Shown one piece after another: positions 51,801-62,680 of a DNA stretch of 64,000 nt. How positions within the stretch are numbered: the stretch's first letter is position 1; each line of letters begins with the position of its first letter. Source of the DNA: Inia geoffrensis (taxonomy: Eukaryota > Chordata > Mammalia > Artiodactyla > Iniidae); the NCBI GenBank assembly GCA_036417435.1, contig CM070901.1, positions 161,964,044 through 162,028,043 of the forward strand, given 5' to 3'. The position numbers were made by a program, and so were the translations under genes. Under the pieces are notes generated by a model. It worked only from the letters and a program-made list of their open reading frames with translations, was not told the origin of the DNA and did not search any database.

Positions 51801-53525
51801 AGGAACTGCGGCCCAAGTTCTCCTGGCAGGTACAACCCAAATACATTGGATTAAAAGAAAAGAGAAGAATTTGTTTCTGGAGGTGGGTGCCTGGGGATAA
51901 AGAGGGAAGTAATGATGTGGGGTGGGAGGTGCTGCCTGCGTCGTGTTCTTTCCCTTCCCAGCCTCCGGGACAGGTTTCCAGTTCCATGGGGAGACAGGCG
52001 AAGGCCGGAGCTTGGCTATATTCATGACACGCTGTGTGAGCCTCAGCTTCTGAGCAGTGCGGCTCAGGGGCCAGGTAGCATCCAGAGACAAGAGATGGGG
52101 CATTCTCCCCAGAGCAGGCCACCCGCCCAGCACCTCCTGGGCCTTCTGGGGTCACTGCCTATTGGAGCAGGGAGAGACCTCAGCCCTCAGCAGAGGTGCA
52201 GGCTCCCGGAGACAGCACTGGTGGCAGAAGTCGGGATGCCCACCAAGGGCCTGCAGGGGTCAGCGGTCCAGGAGGAGGCCAGGTGGACGCTGAGGATGGA
52301 CGGAGCCTTGAGCCTGCCCACTGTGGATGCTCAGAGCCAATAGGGGAGGCCCAAGCAGGAAGTGAGGTTCTGCGGTTGTTGGTTAACGGGCCCCCTTTGT
52401 TTCTTGCAGGTGGGGAAGGCTGAGGCATCCTGGTTGCCAGGAGGATAACCTGCCAGGAGAATAACCTTCTGAGGGATGCAATGTGCTGAGAGATGCTAGC
52501 AGGTGCTTCTAGGAAAAGGGCTCCATTGTGAAATCTGCAAGGGTAACTGCATTAGTGTTTTGTTTTTGCCTTTGTTTCTTTTCTGTAACAACCTCAAAAC
52601 CTCAGGAGCTGATGGCTGCAAACATTTATCTTTCTTGCTCATGAGTCAGTGGGCTACCTGTGGTGGGGTTTGCTCCAGGCTCTGGGTGAGCTCCAGGGCT
52701 GCTCCTAGGCCTCTCCTGGACCCAGGGGCTCCCCGTCCTCTTGGGGCCCATGGCCAACATGCAAGGAGGGTGAGCGCATAAGCGAACCGTGTCTCTTAAA
52801 GCTGAGACTCGGAACTGACAAGTGTCACATTCCATTGGCCACCGTGAGTTCCATGGCCACACAGAACATCAAAGGAACAGGAAATGTGCTTTGCCCACTC
52901 CAGGGTCATGTGGCTGAGGGAGGGAGGGGGGAACTGGGAACGGATCCCATCTGCCACCTTAACACTGCAGATTTAGGCCCCTTGTGCAGAGTCAGGGAGC
53001 CCCCTAGGCCTCATGGGTCTTTATGGGGTCCCCAAGTCCTCCCGACTCCTTACCTTCGTATTAGGTGAGCTGGCTTGAGCCGTTTCTCGGGCACTGTGGG
53101 ATGGCCAGTCTCCCAGGGCTTAGGGTCCTGTGACCCTGCTCCCTCTGTTCCCCCTATTCTACTCAATGTTACCCCTCTCCTCCCTCTGCAGGTCTCTCTC
53201 CATCCTGCCCTACACTGAGCCTGGGGCCCAAGCTGGGGTTCTCCAAACCCTCTCTCCTGCCTGGCAAAACAAAGGGCCATCTATTTTGAGTTTCTATGTT
53301 CAATATCACAAAACATGATTGAAGATTTATTGTTATCCTTGTTGTTGTTGTTTTGCCTCAAACAGGGTGCACTGCTTTCCCCCACCTGCCTGGGTGAGCC
53401 AGAGAGAGCTCCACAAAGATCCATCTCCTCCTGCCCTGCTGGAGCAGCCCCCAGGCAGTGTGCAGTGTTTTCTCCCACCCCATGAAAGGTGTATTTGGCC
53501 CAGGAAATGATCTTTCCTTGAACAT
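51801..53525. other. Single-copy region, no gene seen
   Basis: The longest stretch with few recognisable repeats. Frames of up to 143 codons (51,912-52,340) lack domains. A polypyrimidine-AG string ('tttgtttcttgcag', ending 52,410) looks like a splice acceptor but no partner exon is evident. A (GTT)n run at 53,339-53,352. Confidence 0.4.
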
Positions 53526-53529
53526 CTAT

Positions 53530-53690
53530 TACCCATCCTCTGACAGTGAATGGGGTGGGAAGAGCCCTATAGGCTCTAGGATGCTTGTAAGGATTAAATG
53601 AAGGAAATTGTGTCAGGGACCCTGGGCACTGATAGGAACCCAGTTGGTGTTTGTTCTCCTTTTCTTTAGAGAATTTTCTTAGGTGACCCT
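53530..53690 (+). repeat. MIR SINE 3' fragment
   Basis: 'tgcttgtaaggattaaatga' with 'cctgggcactgataggaacc' follows the MIR 3' part. Confidence 0.55.
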
Positions 53691-53990
53691 TTAATGACTG
53701 TCCAAGCCAGGACATTTGAGAGAGCAAGGGGATACTGCTATGAATCATACCCAGACAACAGGCATAAACTGGGACTGTCCCAGGCCAAGTGGGATTTGTG
53801 GCTGCCCTACCCTTATCACAGACTCTCATGCCTCTGCTCCCTCCCTCTCACCTCCATGGGGAAGGGCAGGGTGGGGATGTGGACAGGAAGGCCCCATACA
53901 CATCTGCAGAGCACAAGCTGCCTCCTGGCCCTGGTGGGTGAGTCCCTACGAAACGGGAGGGAAGGGGGCAGGGCACAACCTTTGAAAGAA
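53691..53990. other. No feature recognised
   Basis: Mixed sequence; frames of 89-99 codons overlap on + without a domain. Confidence 0.4.
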
Positions 53991-54323
53991 TGACATAGCC
54001 CGAGAACATGACATAAACTGATTAGAACCAAATGGGTCCAAGATGGCAGACAAGTCAACTTCCACTCACTGTGACACATCAGGAAGCTAAATGACACACC
54101 ACGGGCACCATGACAGTTCCAAGGCCCACAACAAGGATCAAAAAGTGGGCGGTGGCCCAATTCCTGGAAATCCCCACCCCTTCCTAAAATAGCTGGAATA
54201 CTCCTCCCACTCATTAGCCTATGAAATTACCCACCCCTATAAAAACTGACAACCCCATACCCTGGTGCCTTTCTCACTTTCTGAGATGGCCCACACTCTG
54301 TCTGTGGAGTGTGTTTCTCTCTA

Positions 54324-54336
54324 AATAAATCCACTT
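54324..54336 (+). repeat. Target-site duplication, left copy, containing AATAAA
   Basis: 'aataaatccactt' is exactly repeated at 54,706-54,718. The duplicated segment contains the LTR polyadenylation hexamer. Confidence 0.93.
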
Positions 54337-54705
54337 TTAAAAAAATTATTTATTTAGTTATTTATTTTGTGGCTGCATTGGGTCTTCGTTGCTGCACGCG
54401 GGCTTTCTCTAGTTATGGTGAGCAGGTGCTATTCTTTGTTGCGGTGCACGGGCTTCTCATTGTGGTGGCTTCTCTCGTTGTGGAGCACAGGCTCTAGGCA
54501 CACAGGCTTCAGTAGTTGTGGCATGCGGACTCAGTAGTTGTGGCATGCGGGCTCAGTAGTTGTGGCTTGTGGGCTCCAGAACGCAGGCTCAGTAGTTGTG
54601 GTGCACGAGCCTGGTTGCTCCACGGCTCGTGGGATCTTCCCGGACTAGGGCTCAAACCCATGTCTGCTGGTGGATTCTTAACCACTGTGCCACCAGGGAA
54701 GTCCC
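54337..54705 (-). mobile_element. CHR-2-type SINE in LTR
   Basis: Complement of tail ('aaaaaaattatttatttagt') to complement of head ('gtgccaccagggaagtccc'). It has four 'cagtagttgtgg' units (54,510, 54,532, 54,554, 54,590), the first three at an exact 22-bp period. The segment between head and B box is about 10 bp short ('ccatgtctgctggtgg'). Confidence 0.92.
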
Positions 54706-54718
54706 AATAAATCCACTT
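54706..54718 (+). repeat. Target-site duplication, right copy
   Basis: Exact 13/13 match to 54,324-54,336. Confidence 0.93.
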
Positions 54719-54890
54719 CTTACCTATCGCTTTGCCTCTCATTAAATTCTTTCTGCGATGAGACATCAAGAACCTGAGCTTCATTAAGTCCTGAAACCAG
54801 GTGTGTGATCTCAGTTGGAAGACTCAGGGTTTTGGCGGGTTTGAGTCCCGGCCACGTGGGTTCAAGTCCCAATCTGAGGTGCACGGTTTC

Positions 54891-55225
54891 ACGTGGGGTG
54901 GGCAGGGGCTGTGGAAACCAGCCAGGACTCTGATTCTGACAGACCATCCAACCTTGCCTGCTGCCTCTCCAGGTTAAGTGTGCACTCAGGGATGGAACAT
55001 GGGCATACACCTGCTGGACCCCAGCCTTCCACCCCTCCACCATGAGCTGATCCTGAAAGCTGCTGTTCTTGGCCCTTTGCGACAGAAGTAGAAATGCCCT
55101 TGGGAGAGGTCTGTTCCCCCCAGGGCTCCATCTGCAGACCCTCCTGCCCCCTCACAGTGCACAGCAGCTGACTACTTCAGGCCTCTGCAGAGAAGGGACC
55201 CGACTTCCCTGGATGAGCTGGGCTG
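54891..55225. other. No feature recognised
   Basis: GC-rich mixed sequence after the LTR. Confidence 0.35.
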
Positions 55226-55229
55226 ACCG

Positions 55230-55400
55230 TGGGCAGCCCTTGGTCAGACCTGCCTCAGATCATGGCTCTGCCACTGTGTGACTTAGAGCAGGTCACCCCA
55301 CCTCCCAGAGCCTCTGTTCCCTCATCTGCAGAGTGAGTATAATTGCATCTTTCTCCCAGGACTGTTAGGAAAACCTAGTGGGTCCCTTGAAATCAGAATC
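55230..55400 (+). repeat. MIR SINE
   Basis: 'atggctctgccactgtgtga', 'agcctctgttccctcatctg' and 'cccaggactgttaggaaaac' match MIR. Confidence 0.8.
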
Positions 55401-55730
55401 TCATTTCTGCTCCCACAAGGTCAATCCCACCAGCCTCTGAGCAAACACATATGCACGCATGCATGCACACACACCAGGCATGTATGTATGCAGCCAACCA
55501 ATGCATCTCGAATGCATTCCCCCCTTTTGTTCCCAAATCCTCCCCATCCTTCAGGAGCCCAGCTCAGATCCTCCTTCTTCAGGATGTCTCAAGACTAGCT
55601 AGAGCACTGGCTTTTCTGGAGGATCCTACTCACAGCCCATCCTGGGGTGGGTGACCTTTCCCCATTCTGCACTCCCAAACCTTGAATGGGCCTCCACGAT
55701 CCATGTGTCACCTTATCCCTTCATTAGTTA
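55401..55730. other. Single-copy region with short CA/CATG repeat
   Basis: 'atgcacgcatgcatgcacac' (about 55,451-55,470) is a short alternating CATG/CA stretch. Nothing else recognised. Confidence 0.4.
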
Positions 55731-55734
55731 TACT

Positions 55735-55885
55735 TATAGACATAATTTACCCAGTCATACAAGAAACATGTAATAAGACCCTACAGTGTGCCAGCACTGT
55801 ACTAAGTCACGGGGATCCAACACGAATGAGATTTGATTCCTGCCCTTAGGAGCTCTTGGTGTAGAAGGAGAGACATCTGTTTCAC
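55735..55885 (+). repeat. Ancient interspersed repeat, TTATTGAG type
   Basis: 'cctacagtgtgccagcactg', 'acggggatccaacacgaatg' and 'gattcctgcccttaggagct' follow the family's opening. Confidence 0.6.
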
Positions 55886-56630
55886 CTTGACCTCTAACCC
55901 TCAACCGCTGATCAAAGATCAATCGAGAAGGGCCTTTTGGTGGTGGATTCTGGGCTGTCACAGAAAGATGATCCCACAGCACCTGGGGGCCTCCCCTCCC
56001 TTGCACTGGTTCCAGCAACTTCCAGGCTGGTGTCTTAGGGAACTGGTGGAGGAGGCATGGCCACCTCTCTCTCTCCCTGGGAGCGCTAATCACAACTCAC
56101 CTGCTGCTCTGGGGAATGACTACCTGTCAAGGTTCATTTGAGCCTGTGGTCTCCCAGAGACTCTCCCATCCCCCACCAGGCAGTCCTGATGGAAGCAGAG
56201 GAGCTGCTCCAGATGTTAAGGGAGTGAAATTACTTCTCTCCCACCTCCTTGTTTGATGTAGCAGGTGGGCACTGGGACACCTCAGTCCTATCAGACCTGA
56301 TAGTGGAACTGCCACGGTCAGACCAGCTGTGGGAGGTGAGCAGTGAGGAGTCCAGGAAATTGTGGAGATTGCCTGCCACGCAGCCCTTCTCAAATCAGAC
56401 TGGCTCAGTGAGTGATTTCAGACTCTGCAAATTGCATCTTGAGCTCTTCTTGCCCTGACTCGCTGAAGGCCTGTCACTGTGCTTCTCTCAGACTTCAGCT
56501 CCTACAGCCCTCTCCAAGACCATCAGCACTAGAGACAGCAGGTCTGGGCTTGAATATCCAGGTGGTAACTGGTGTGCCACTGCCAGCCAGCAGGTTAATG
56601 GTGGTGCAGGAAAATGGGAATAATAATTGT
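55886..56630. other. Single-copy region, no gene seen
   Basis: No recognised repeat or exon. Confidence 0.4.
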
Positions 56631-57000
56631 TTTAATTGGGTCCATTCCATTTCTGTTACAAGAAACACACATCCAAATTGGCTTAAACTTAAAGCTCAAA
56701 AAAAAAAAAAAAAGGAATTTATAAGCTCATGTAACTGAGCAGTTTAAGGGAATTCAGGTATAGCTGGATCACGGTGCTCAGCTAAGGTTGTCAGGCATCC
56801 ATTACACCCCAGCTTTTGGCTCTGCTTTCCTCTGAGTAGGCTTCATTCCCAGATAGCCCCTCTCCTCCTGGAGGTTCCCAGCAGCTTCAGGAGAAAAGAG
56901 CACTCTGCTTACCCAGTATTCCCACAGAGTCCCAGGATGGAGTCTCCTTGGTCAAGGCTGAGTCATGTGTCTACCCTTGAACCAATTACTGTGGCCTGGT
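56630..57000 (+). repeat. Old interspersed repeat, class unassigned
   Basis: 'acaagaaacacacatccaaa', 'ttggcttaaactt', an A15 run and 'ggaatttataagctcatgta' then 'gaaccaattactgtggcctg' fit the same old dispersed family as 16,350-16,830. Confidence 0.5.
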
Positions 57001-57009
57001 TCCCATGCT

Positions 57010-57362
57010 GGCCATGACTCTGCACTCTGCACATTTGCACGTGCTGTTCCTGTCACCTGGAGTGCCCTTCTCCTTCATCTTCCCATCTGCATCTCCTAAT
57101 CACCAAAACCAAGGTCAGCCCCCCTCCTCATGGATGCTTGCCCCACCCCATCCCCCAATCTGCTTCGGGCTCCCCTGCTCTGAATCCCTGTTGCATTCTC
57201 TCTTGGCATGTATCATGTGATCATTGTGGATTTATGTGCTGATTCTCATTTCACTGTAAATGTGATGAAATTGAAGGTAGGAGCTCAGTGTTGCCCACCC
57301 CCGGCCCTCAGCACAGGCTCAGGTACACAGTAGGTGCTCAATAAATGTTTGCTGAAGGAGGA
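57010..57362 (+). repeat. L2 LINE 3' end
   Basis: 'tgcacatttgcacgtgctgt' to 'gtaggtgctcaataaatgtt' with 'tgctgaaggagg' is the L2 3' end, one of the clearest copies here. Confidence 0.88.
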
Positions 57363-57785
57363 AATGGTTAGTGGGGAGTGCAGAGGTTCTGGCACATGTT
57401 CAGAAGGCAGAGGATTAGGGCTTGAACTGGTTAGTGGCGGGGGTGGGGGGAGGGAGACTGAAACAAGACACATCCAGCGAGAAAGGTGAGGTCATCCCAG
57501 CCACTCCCTCCCTCTGCGAGCTCAGGCTCTGCTCCAGGAATCTGAGGACTGACTGACCCGGTGAGGTAGCCCCACCTTGCTCAGCCTTGAACTCTCAGTC
57601 ACCCACCTGCCATCCACACTTGAGTAGTCCATGAGATGGCAGCCTCAAAACTGGGTTACAATTCTCTTTTGCATCTGGGAGGGGAAAACAGAGCCACTTC
57701 TCACAGTGAGAACTCTGGCAAGGACAAAATCTCTCCTGGGCACTTGGAGGAGGCCATGCTTTTGCCGAGCAGCCCTGGACGGAGG
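57363..57785. other. No feature recognised
   Basis: Mixed GC-rich sequence between L2 and MIR. Confidence 0.35.
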
Positions 57786-57789
57786 GCGG

Positions 57790-57904
57790 CCAGAGCCCGG
57801 CTTCCTCAGCCTGATCTTCCGCTTACGGCCGTGTGATCTTAGGCGAGGCATTGCCCTGTCTGTGGCTCAGTTTACCCTTCTGACAAGTGGGGGTGACAAC
57901 CTGC
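57790..57904 (+). repeat. MIR SINE fragment
   Basis: 'ggccgtgtgatcttaggcga' and 'ctgtggctcagtttaccctt' are MIR blocks; the copy ends at the MLT1 insertion. Confidence 0.7.
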
Positions 57905-58339
57905 TGTATTAGTTTCCTAGGGTTGCTGCAACAAAGTGCCACAAACTGGGTGACTAAAAACAACAGAAACTTATTGTCTCACAGTTCTGGAGGCTAGAGG
58001 TCCAAAATCAAGGTGTCAGCAAAGCCATGCTCCCCCCGAAGCCTCTGGGGAGCAGTCATCCTTGCCTCTTCCAGCTTCTGTAGCTTGGGCATTCCTTGGC
58101 TTGTAGATGCCTCACTCCAGTCTCTGCCTCCATCTTTACATGGCATTCACCCTGGGCATCTCCGTGTCCAAATTTCCCGCTTCTTACAAGGACATCAGTC
58201 CTGTTGGATTAAGCCTACCCTAACGACTTCATCTTAATCTGATTACGTCTGTAAAGACCCTATTTCCAGATAAGTCTCATTCATAGGTACTGGGTTTAGG
58301 GCTTCCCTCTACCTTTTTGAGGGACACAAACCCATAATA
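57905..58339 (+). mobile_element. MLT1-type MaLR LTR, solo
   Basis: 'tgtattagtttcctagggtt', 'tctcacagttctggaggcta', 'cttggcttgtagatgcctca' and the end 'cacaaacccataata' are MLT1A/B hallmarks. Same subfamily type as 5,113-5,546. No internal MaLR sequence. Confidence 0.92.
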
Positions 58340-59040
58340 CCACTTATCTGGATTTTTGAGATAATTAGGAAATTAATGTGAGAGCATAGCACAATCGTGG
58401 ACCATTGATAAGATGAGGAGCCTGGACTGGCGGCTGTTCTGGGGTCCCTGCCGGGCCCATGACTCTGTGCCCTTTGATTTCCTGCTTCCTGCAGCCTCCT
58501 GAGAAGGGGGCCCTGGTCACTCAGAAACGTTAGCACCGCTCAGGTGAGGAGATGTGATGAACTGGCCGTGTCTCCTGATTCTCCTGCTGTCACGCTTAAT
58601 GCAGGCTCCAAGCCTGGCCACTCAGTCGCCGTCATGGAATATTCCAGAGCCAGCACCTGGGTCCTTCTCACTAATGAGGCGCTTCTCAGAGACTCAGTCC
58701 TTACCCCAATCTTGTTTCTCTTTGCTCTTTCTGTCACATCCAGGAAAAAGGTGGTGTTCAAGTTGTCTGTCAGCCAGAGGAAAAGTGATGCCTTGCTGAG
58801 GTGACATGCTCTCGGGGCTGCCTTTCTGGTGTGGCGTTTCTGAGGGAATCATAACCGTGGTCATCGTGTGGTGCCTTCCCCATCCATGCAGCTGTGTGTG
58901 GCATGAGCTGCAGCAGCTTCTTGATTCACAGATTTCAGAAATGCATTGAATTCCTTGAGAAAGATGCAGTCAAGTCAGCCTCTGAGATGAAAACTATAGG
59001 CAATTGATCATATGGGTAATTTAGTGTAATAAGCTTCGAA
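58340..59040. other. Single-copy region with exon-like segment
   Basis: Not recognisably repetitive. At 58,744-58,800 a 57-bp open segment lies between a strong acceptor (pyrimidine tract, CAG ending 58,743) and a GT donor (gag/gtgaca at 58,801). Its middle frame reads 18 codons without a stop (KKVVFKLSVSQRKSDALL). I do not recognise the peptide and no neighbouring exon is seen. Confidence 0.25.
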
Positions 59041-59045
59041 AAATA

Positions 59046-59370
59046 ATGGAGCTTGTGCTCAAGACAGGTGACTCTAAGTATTCCTGTGTTTCCCAGGATC
59101 CTTTGCAGTTAGGTTGTCACCACGTGACGAGTTCTGGCCAATGGACTGAGAGCAGAAGTAATATACTTATTCCCAGATTGAGGTGGTTAAGAGTGGGTGT
59201 GATGCCTGCATTCCTCTCTTCCTTTGCAGTGGTGACCACAGGGTCCCAGGTGGGAGAGACAGACCTTGTCTACACTGTCCATTTCTGGTCCCAGTACGTA
59301 GAAAAGTAGGAGGCACATAGAAGGTATTCAATAAATCCAGGATGCATGAGCAGATGAAGGAATGCATGAA
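59046..59370 (+). repeat. Old repeat-like sequence, class unassigned
   Basis: 'tttcccaggatcctttgcag' with 'gacgagttctggccaatgga' looks like an old dispersed repeat; 'aggcacatagaaggtattca' with 'ataaatccagga' (59,310-59,342) resembles an L2 3' end. Confidence 0.4.
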
Positions 59371-59584
59371 ATACTGAAGTTTCTACGTAAGTTTCCAATT
59401 TCTTTTCATTAAGCAATTGAAAGAAAAACCTTCATCCAGGAGCAGCTTGAAAACATTTTCTGCCTTTCTCTGTCTTGCCTGGTCCAAGTTCCATGGACAC
59501 TTTCCTGGAGACTCCTGCTCCCCTGCTCCCACTCGTATGTCTCCTGAGTTTGTTTCCTTGAATCCTCCTCACATGGGTTTTCAC

Positions 59585-60760
59585 AAAAGCGAAGTTTTTA
59601 AATTCCAGTGAGGTTCAACTTAATCAATGTTTTCTTTTGATGGTTCACACTTTTGGTGTCAAGTCTAAGAATTCTTTGCCTAGCCTTAGATCATGAAGAC
59701 TTTCTCCTAAAAGTTCTTCTAAAAGTTTTATGTCTTACTTTTATGTATATGATCCATTTTGAGTTCTGTATAAAATGTATTGAGGTTAATTTTGTTGTTT
59801 ATAGATGTGCAATTGCTGCAGGTCTCCTTGTTGAGTAGGCTATCCTTCCTCCATGGAATTGCTTTTGTACTTTTGTCAAAAATCAATTGAGCACATTTGG
59901 GTGGGTCTATTTCTGGGTTCTTTTTTCTGTTCCATTGATCTATGTGTCTATCCCTCTACCACAACCTAAGTGCCTTGATTAATGTAGCTGTATAGTACAT
60001 CTTAATGTTACATAGAGTGATTCCTCCCATTTTCTTCCTTGTCAAGATTGTTTTAGCTGTTCTAGGGTCTGTGTTTTTCTACATAAATTTTAGAGTAAGC
60101 TTTCTATGTTTACAAAAAGACTTGCTAGGATTTTGATAACAACTGTGTTAAACCTGTGTATCAGTTTGGTGAGAATTGATATCTTTACTATGTTGAGTAT
60201 TCAAATCCATGAGCACAGTCTGTTTCTCCATTTATGTATTTAGGTCTTCTAAAATTTCTTTTATCAGTAATTTATAATTTTCAGCATACAGATTCAGGAC
60301 ACGTTTTGTTAAGTGCATAGCTAAATGTTTCATTTTCTTTGATACAATGGTAAATAGTATTGTATTTTTAATTTTTGGGTCTGCGTGTTTTGTTAGCTTA
60401 TAGAAATATAATTGGTTTTTGTGCATTGATTTTGTATCCCAAGACCTTGCTGAACACACTTAGTTCTGGGAGGTATTTTGCAGATTCCTTTGAATTTTCT
60501 ACACAGGGAACTCGTCATACGCAAATAGAGATAGTTTTATTTCTTCTTCTCCAAACTGTATGTCTTTTATTTCTTTTTCTTACCTTATTGCAGTGGATAT
60601 AAATTTCAGTACTTTTTTAAATAGGAGAGAGAAGAGCAGACATCCTTGCCTTGTTCCTAATCTTGGTCAGAAAGCATTCAGTGTTTCACCATTAAGTAAG
60701 TTAGATGTAGGTGTTGTGCAGACATTCTTTATTTTCTTAAAGAGATTGCATATCCTTGAC
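59585..60760 (-). mobile_element. L1 LINE-1 fragment
   Basis: About 1.2 kb of old L1 on -. 'cacttttggtgtcaagtcta', 'ctgttccattgatctatgtg', 'caagattgttttagctgttc' and 'gacatccttgccttgttcct' are L1-complement blocks in order. It covers much the same part of L1 as 37,900-39,975 and is similarly dead. Confidence 0.9.
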
Positions 60761-60769
60761 GTGGTGGTA

Positions 60770-60890
60770 AAATTAACTCAGCATTATTTACTGAACACCT
60801 CCTATGTGCTGGGCACTGTGCTGGGGCTGGACTTAGTGATAAAGACATGTGTCATGGTTCCTGCCTTTGGGGAGTGGAAGTTCTAGAAAC
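60770..60890 (+). repeat. Ancient interspersed repeat, TTATTGAG type
   Basis: 'attatttactgaacacctcc' followed by 'tatgtgctgggcactgtgct' and 'ggttcctgcctttggggagt' is the opening of this family. Confidence 0.65.
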
Positions 60891-61420
60891 AGAGTTCTCA
60901 GCTGCTTTGTCAGTGGCGTCTTAAGCTCTCAGCCCTTCTGATAATAATGCTGGGGCTTTACGGGGCCTCATAGAGGCATCTGCTGCCCTGATTCTAAAGC
61001 CACCAGAGGATCCAGGGCACGGGGGATGGAGAAGTGGTCTCCCCTTTATCACTGATAAAGCTGTTGCTGGAGGATGGGGCTCATACCTGCGAGCCTGTGG
61101 ACCCCTACTGCAAGCTCCAGGATTAGACGGTGTTCACCCCACCATCAGAGGCACCACTGGACCCCCAAAGGCTTCCTCAAGGTCCAGGTTTTGGGGCCCA
61201 TTGCTATAAAACCTCTGGCAGTGGGAAAGCAGGGCAGATGGCAAACTCCCCGAAGACAGCCAGGCTCCCAAAGAGACAGCAAGAAGGGTCGGGCCCCGTG
61301 AATTGGTCCTGCTCCTCCTCAAACTCCCCAGCTCTGTGGGAAGGGGAAGCCAGAGCGTCTGTGGGACACCCCTCCTGGAGGACACTAGGAATGGGAGGAA
61401 GCCTTCTCCCAGCTCTATAT
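60891..61420. other. Single-copy region, no gene seen
   Basis: GC-rich. A 140-codon + frame (61,130-61,549) and opposing - frames are open without domains. Confidence 0.4.
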
Positions 61421-61424
61421 AATG

Positions 61425-61560
61425 AAATAATAGGAGGACCACTCATGGAACATTGCTCTGTGCTAAGCAGGGTGGTCATCATCTTACAGAGGAAGAAATG
61501 GGAGAACAGAGGTTTAGAAAAATCAACTCACTTCCCAGGGGTTTGGAGGTGAGAATTGGA
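61425..61560 (-). repeat. MIR SINE fragment
   Basis: 'ctctgtgctaagcagggtgg', 'catcttacagaggaagaaat' and 'aactcacttcccaggggtt' form a MIR complement. Confidence 0.65.
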
Positions 61561-62465
61561 AAATGGACCCCGGTATGACCCTCAGCCCTCACTCTTCACT
61601 GCCCCCCACAGTGACCACACCAGGTTCCGGACCCTGCTGGCCTCTCTCCCAGCCTCCTGGGGCTCATTTGATGCTGACCAGCTCTGAGAGCAGAAAGTGC
61701 TTCTTCCTTTGAATTCCTACCTGCCTCCTGGGAGATTCTGCCCGTTGGTCCTTGTTTTGCCTTCCAGAGCCTCACAGTGAGTTTAATCTCCTCAGTACCT
61801 GCAGAATACATTTAATAAACTCCATAAAGTGTGTAATCTCATAGACGGGATGCAGAATTTCTGTGCTTCAGACTTTTTTTTTTTTTTCATAATTACTAGC
61901 ACCATGGAAATTGCAGGGATTACAGACTCCACTGGAGACAGAGATGAACTGTGTCACCAAGAAAGTACAAATGAACTGTAACTCCCGCACAATAAGGTGG
62001 GCTTAGATTTGCATTACATTAGGAGGCAGGTTCGTGCCCATTAACTCATGGGGACCAACAGTGACCTTTGAGGGTTTGTTTAGGAAATGGGGAAGGTGGG
62101 GAGGTGGAGCGGGTCGGGGGTGGTGATTTGGTGGCAGCTCATTAAAAAAAATGATTTGTTAAATCTGAAAGGAACAATGGAGATCTAGGCTAATCCCATT
62201 TTCCAGGTGGGACAACATTCCTCTACCACAGTCACTCTTCCCCCCACCTCCCACCCCCAGGGAGGAGGGGACCTGCCCTACAACCATAGCTGGCCCACGG
62301 GAGACCTAGGACTAAGACACGGGCCTCCAATACCCCGCCCAGTGGCCCCAACACACCAAGGAATCCTGGTTCCCCTCGACTTTGGTGATAAAAATGGCCA
62401 CCAGATGGTCATCAGGTGATCAAGAAATACCCATGTTGGCCAAAGAAGAGCCTGTCTTCAGTTTG
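61561..62465. other. Single-copy region with AT-rich core
   Basis: 61,795-62,080 is AT-rich and not recognisably repetitive (T14 run at about 61,877). An octamer ATTTGCAT lies at 62,008-62,015. It is a plausible but unproven conserved non-coding element. Confidence 0.35.
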
Positions 62466-62469
62466 AATC

Positions 62470-62680
62470 CTATCATTAAACATCTGCCCTGTGCTATGTG
62501 CTGGGTCAGGGGTTTTCTCATGTGATCCCCTCAACAGCCCTATGTGATACCAATCTCCATTTTACAGATGGGAAAACTGAGGCTCAGAGTGATAAAGATG
62601 CTTGTCCAAGGCCACCCTGTTAGTCATTCATAAGACTGGAATTCAAACTCAGGACTCTCTGACTCCACTACCAACATTTT
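62470..62680 (-). repeat. MIR-family SINE
   Basis: 'tctccattttacagatggga', 'aaactgaggctcagagtgat' and 'gaattcaaactcaggactct' are a clear MIR complement. Confidence 0.88.

Larger units (their letters stand above)
53991..54890 (+). mobile_element. LTR (class I-like) interrupted by SINE
   Basis: LTR layout: U3 with TATAAAAA (54,238-54,245), then 'ctttctgagatggcccacac' and AATAAA (54,324-54,329). It resumes after the SINE with a duplicated AATAAA (54,706-54,711) and 'tcctgaaaccaggtgtgtga', and runs on through 'gagtcccggccacgtggg'. The right-hand part may include the leader beyond the LTR. No gag, pol or env is recognised downstream. Boundaries uncertain by tens of bases. Confidence 0.65.

Noticed and set aside
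52390..52430. Splice acceptor-like string before 52,411
   Set aside because: No donor, open frame or conserved exon follows; such strings are frequent in C/T-rich DNA.
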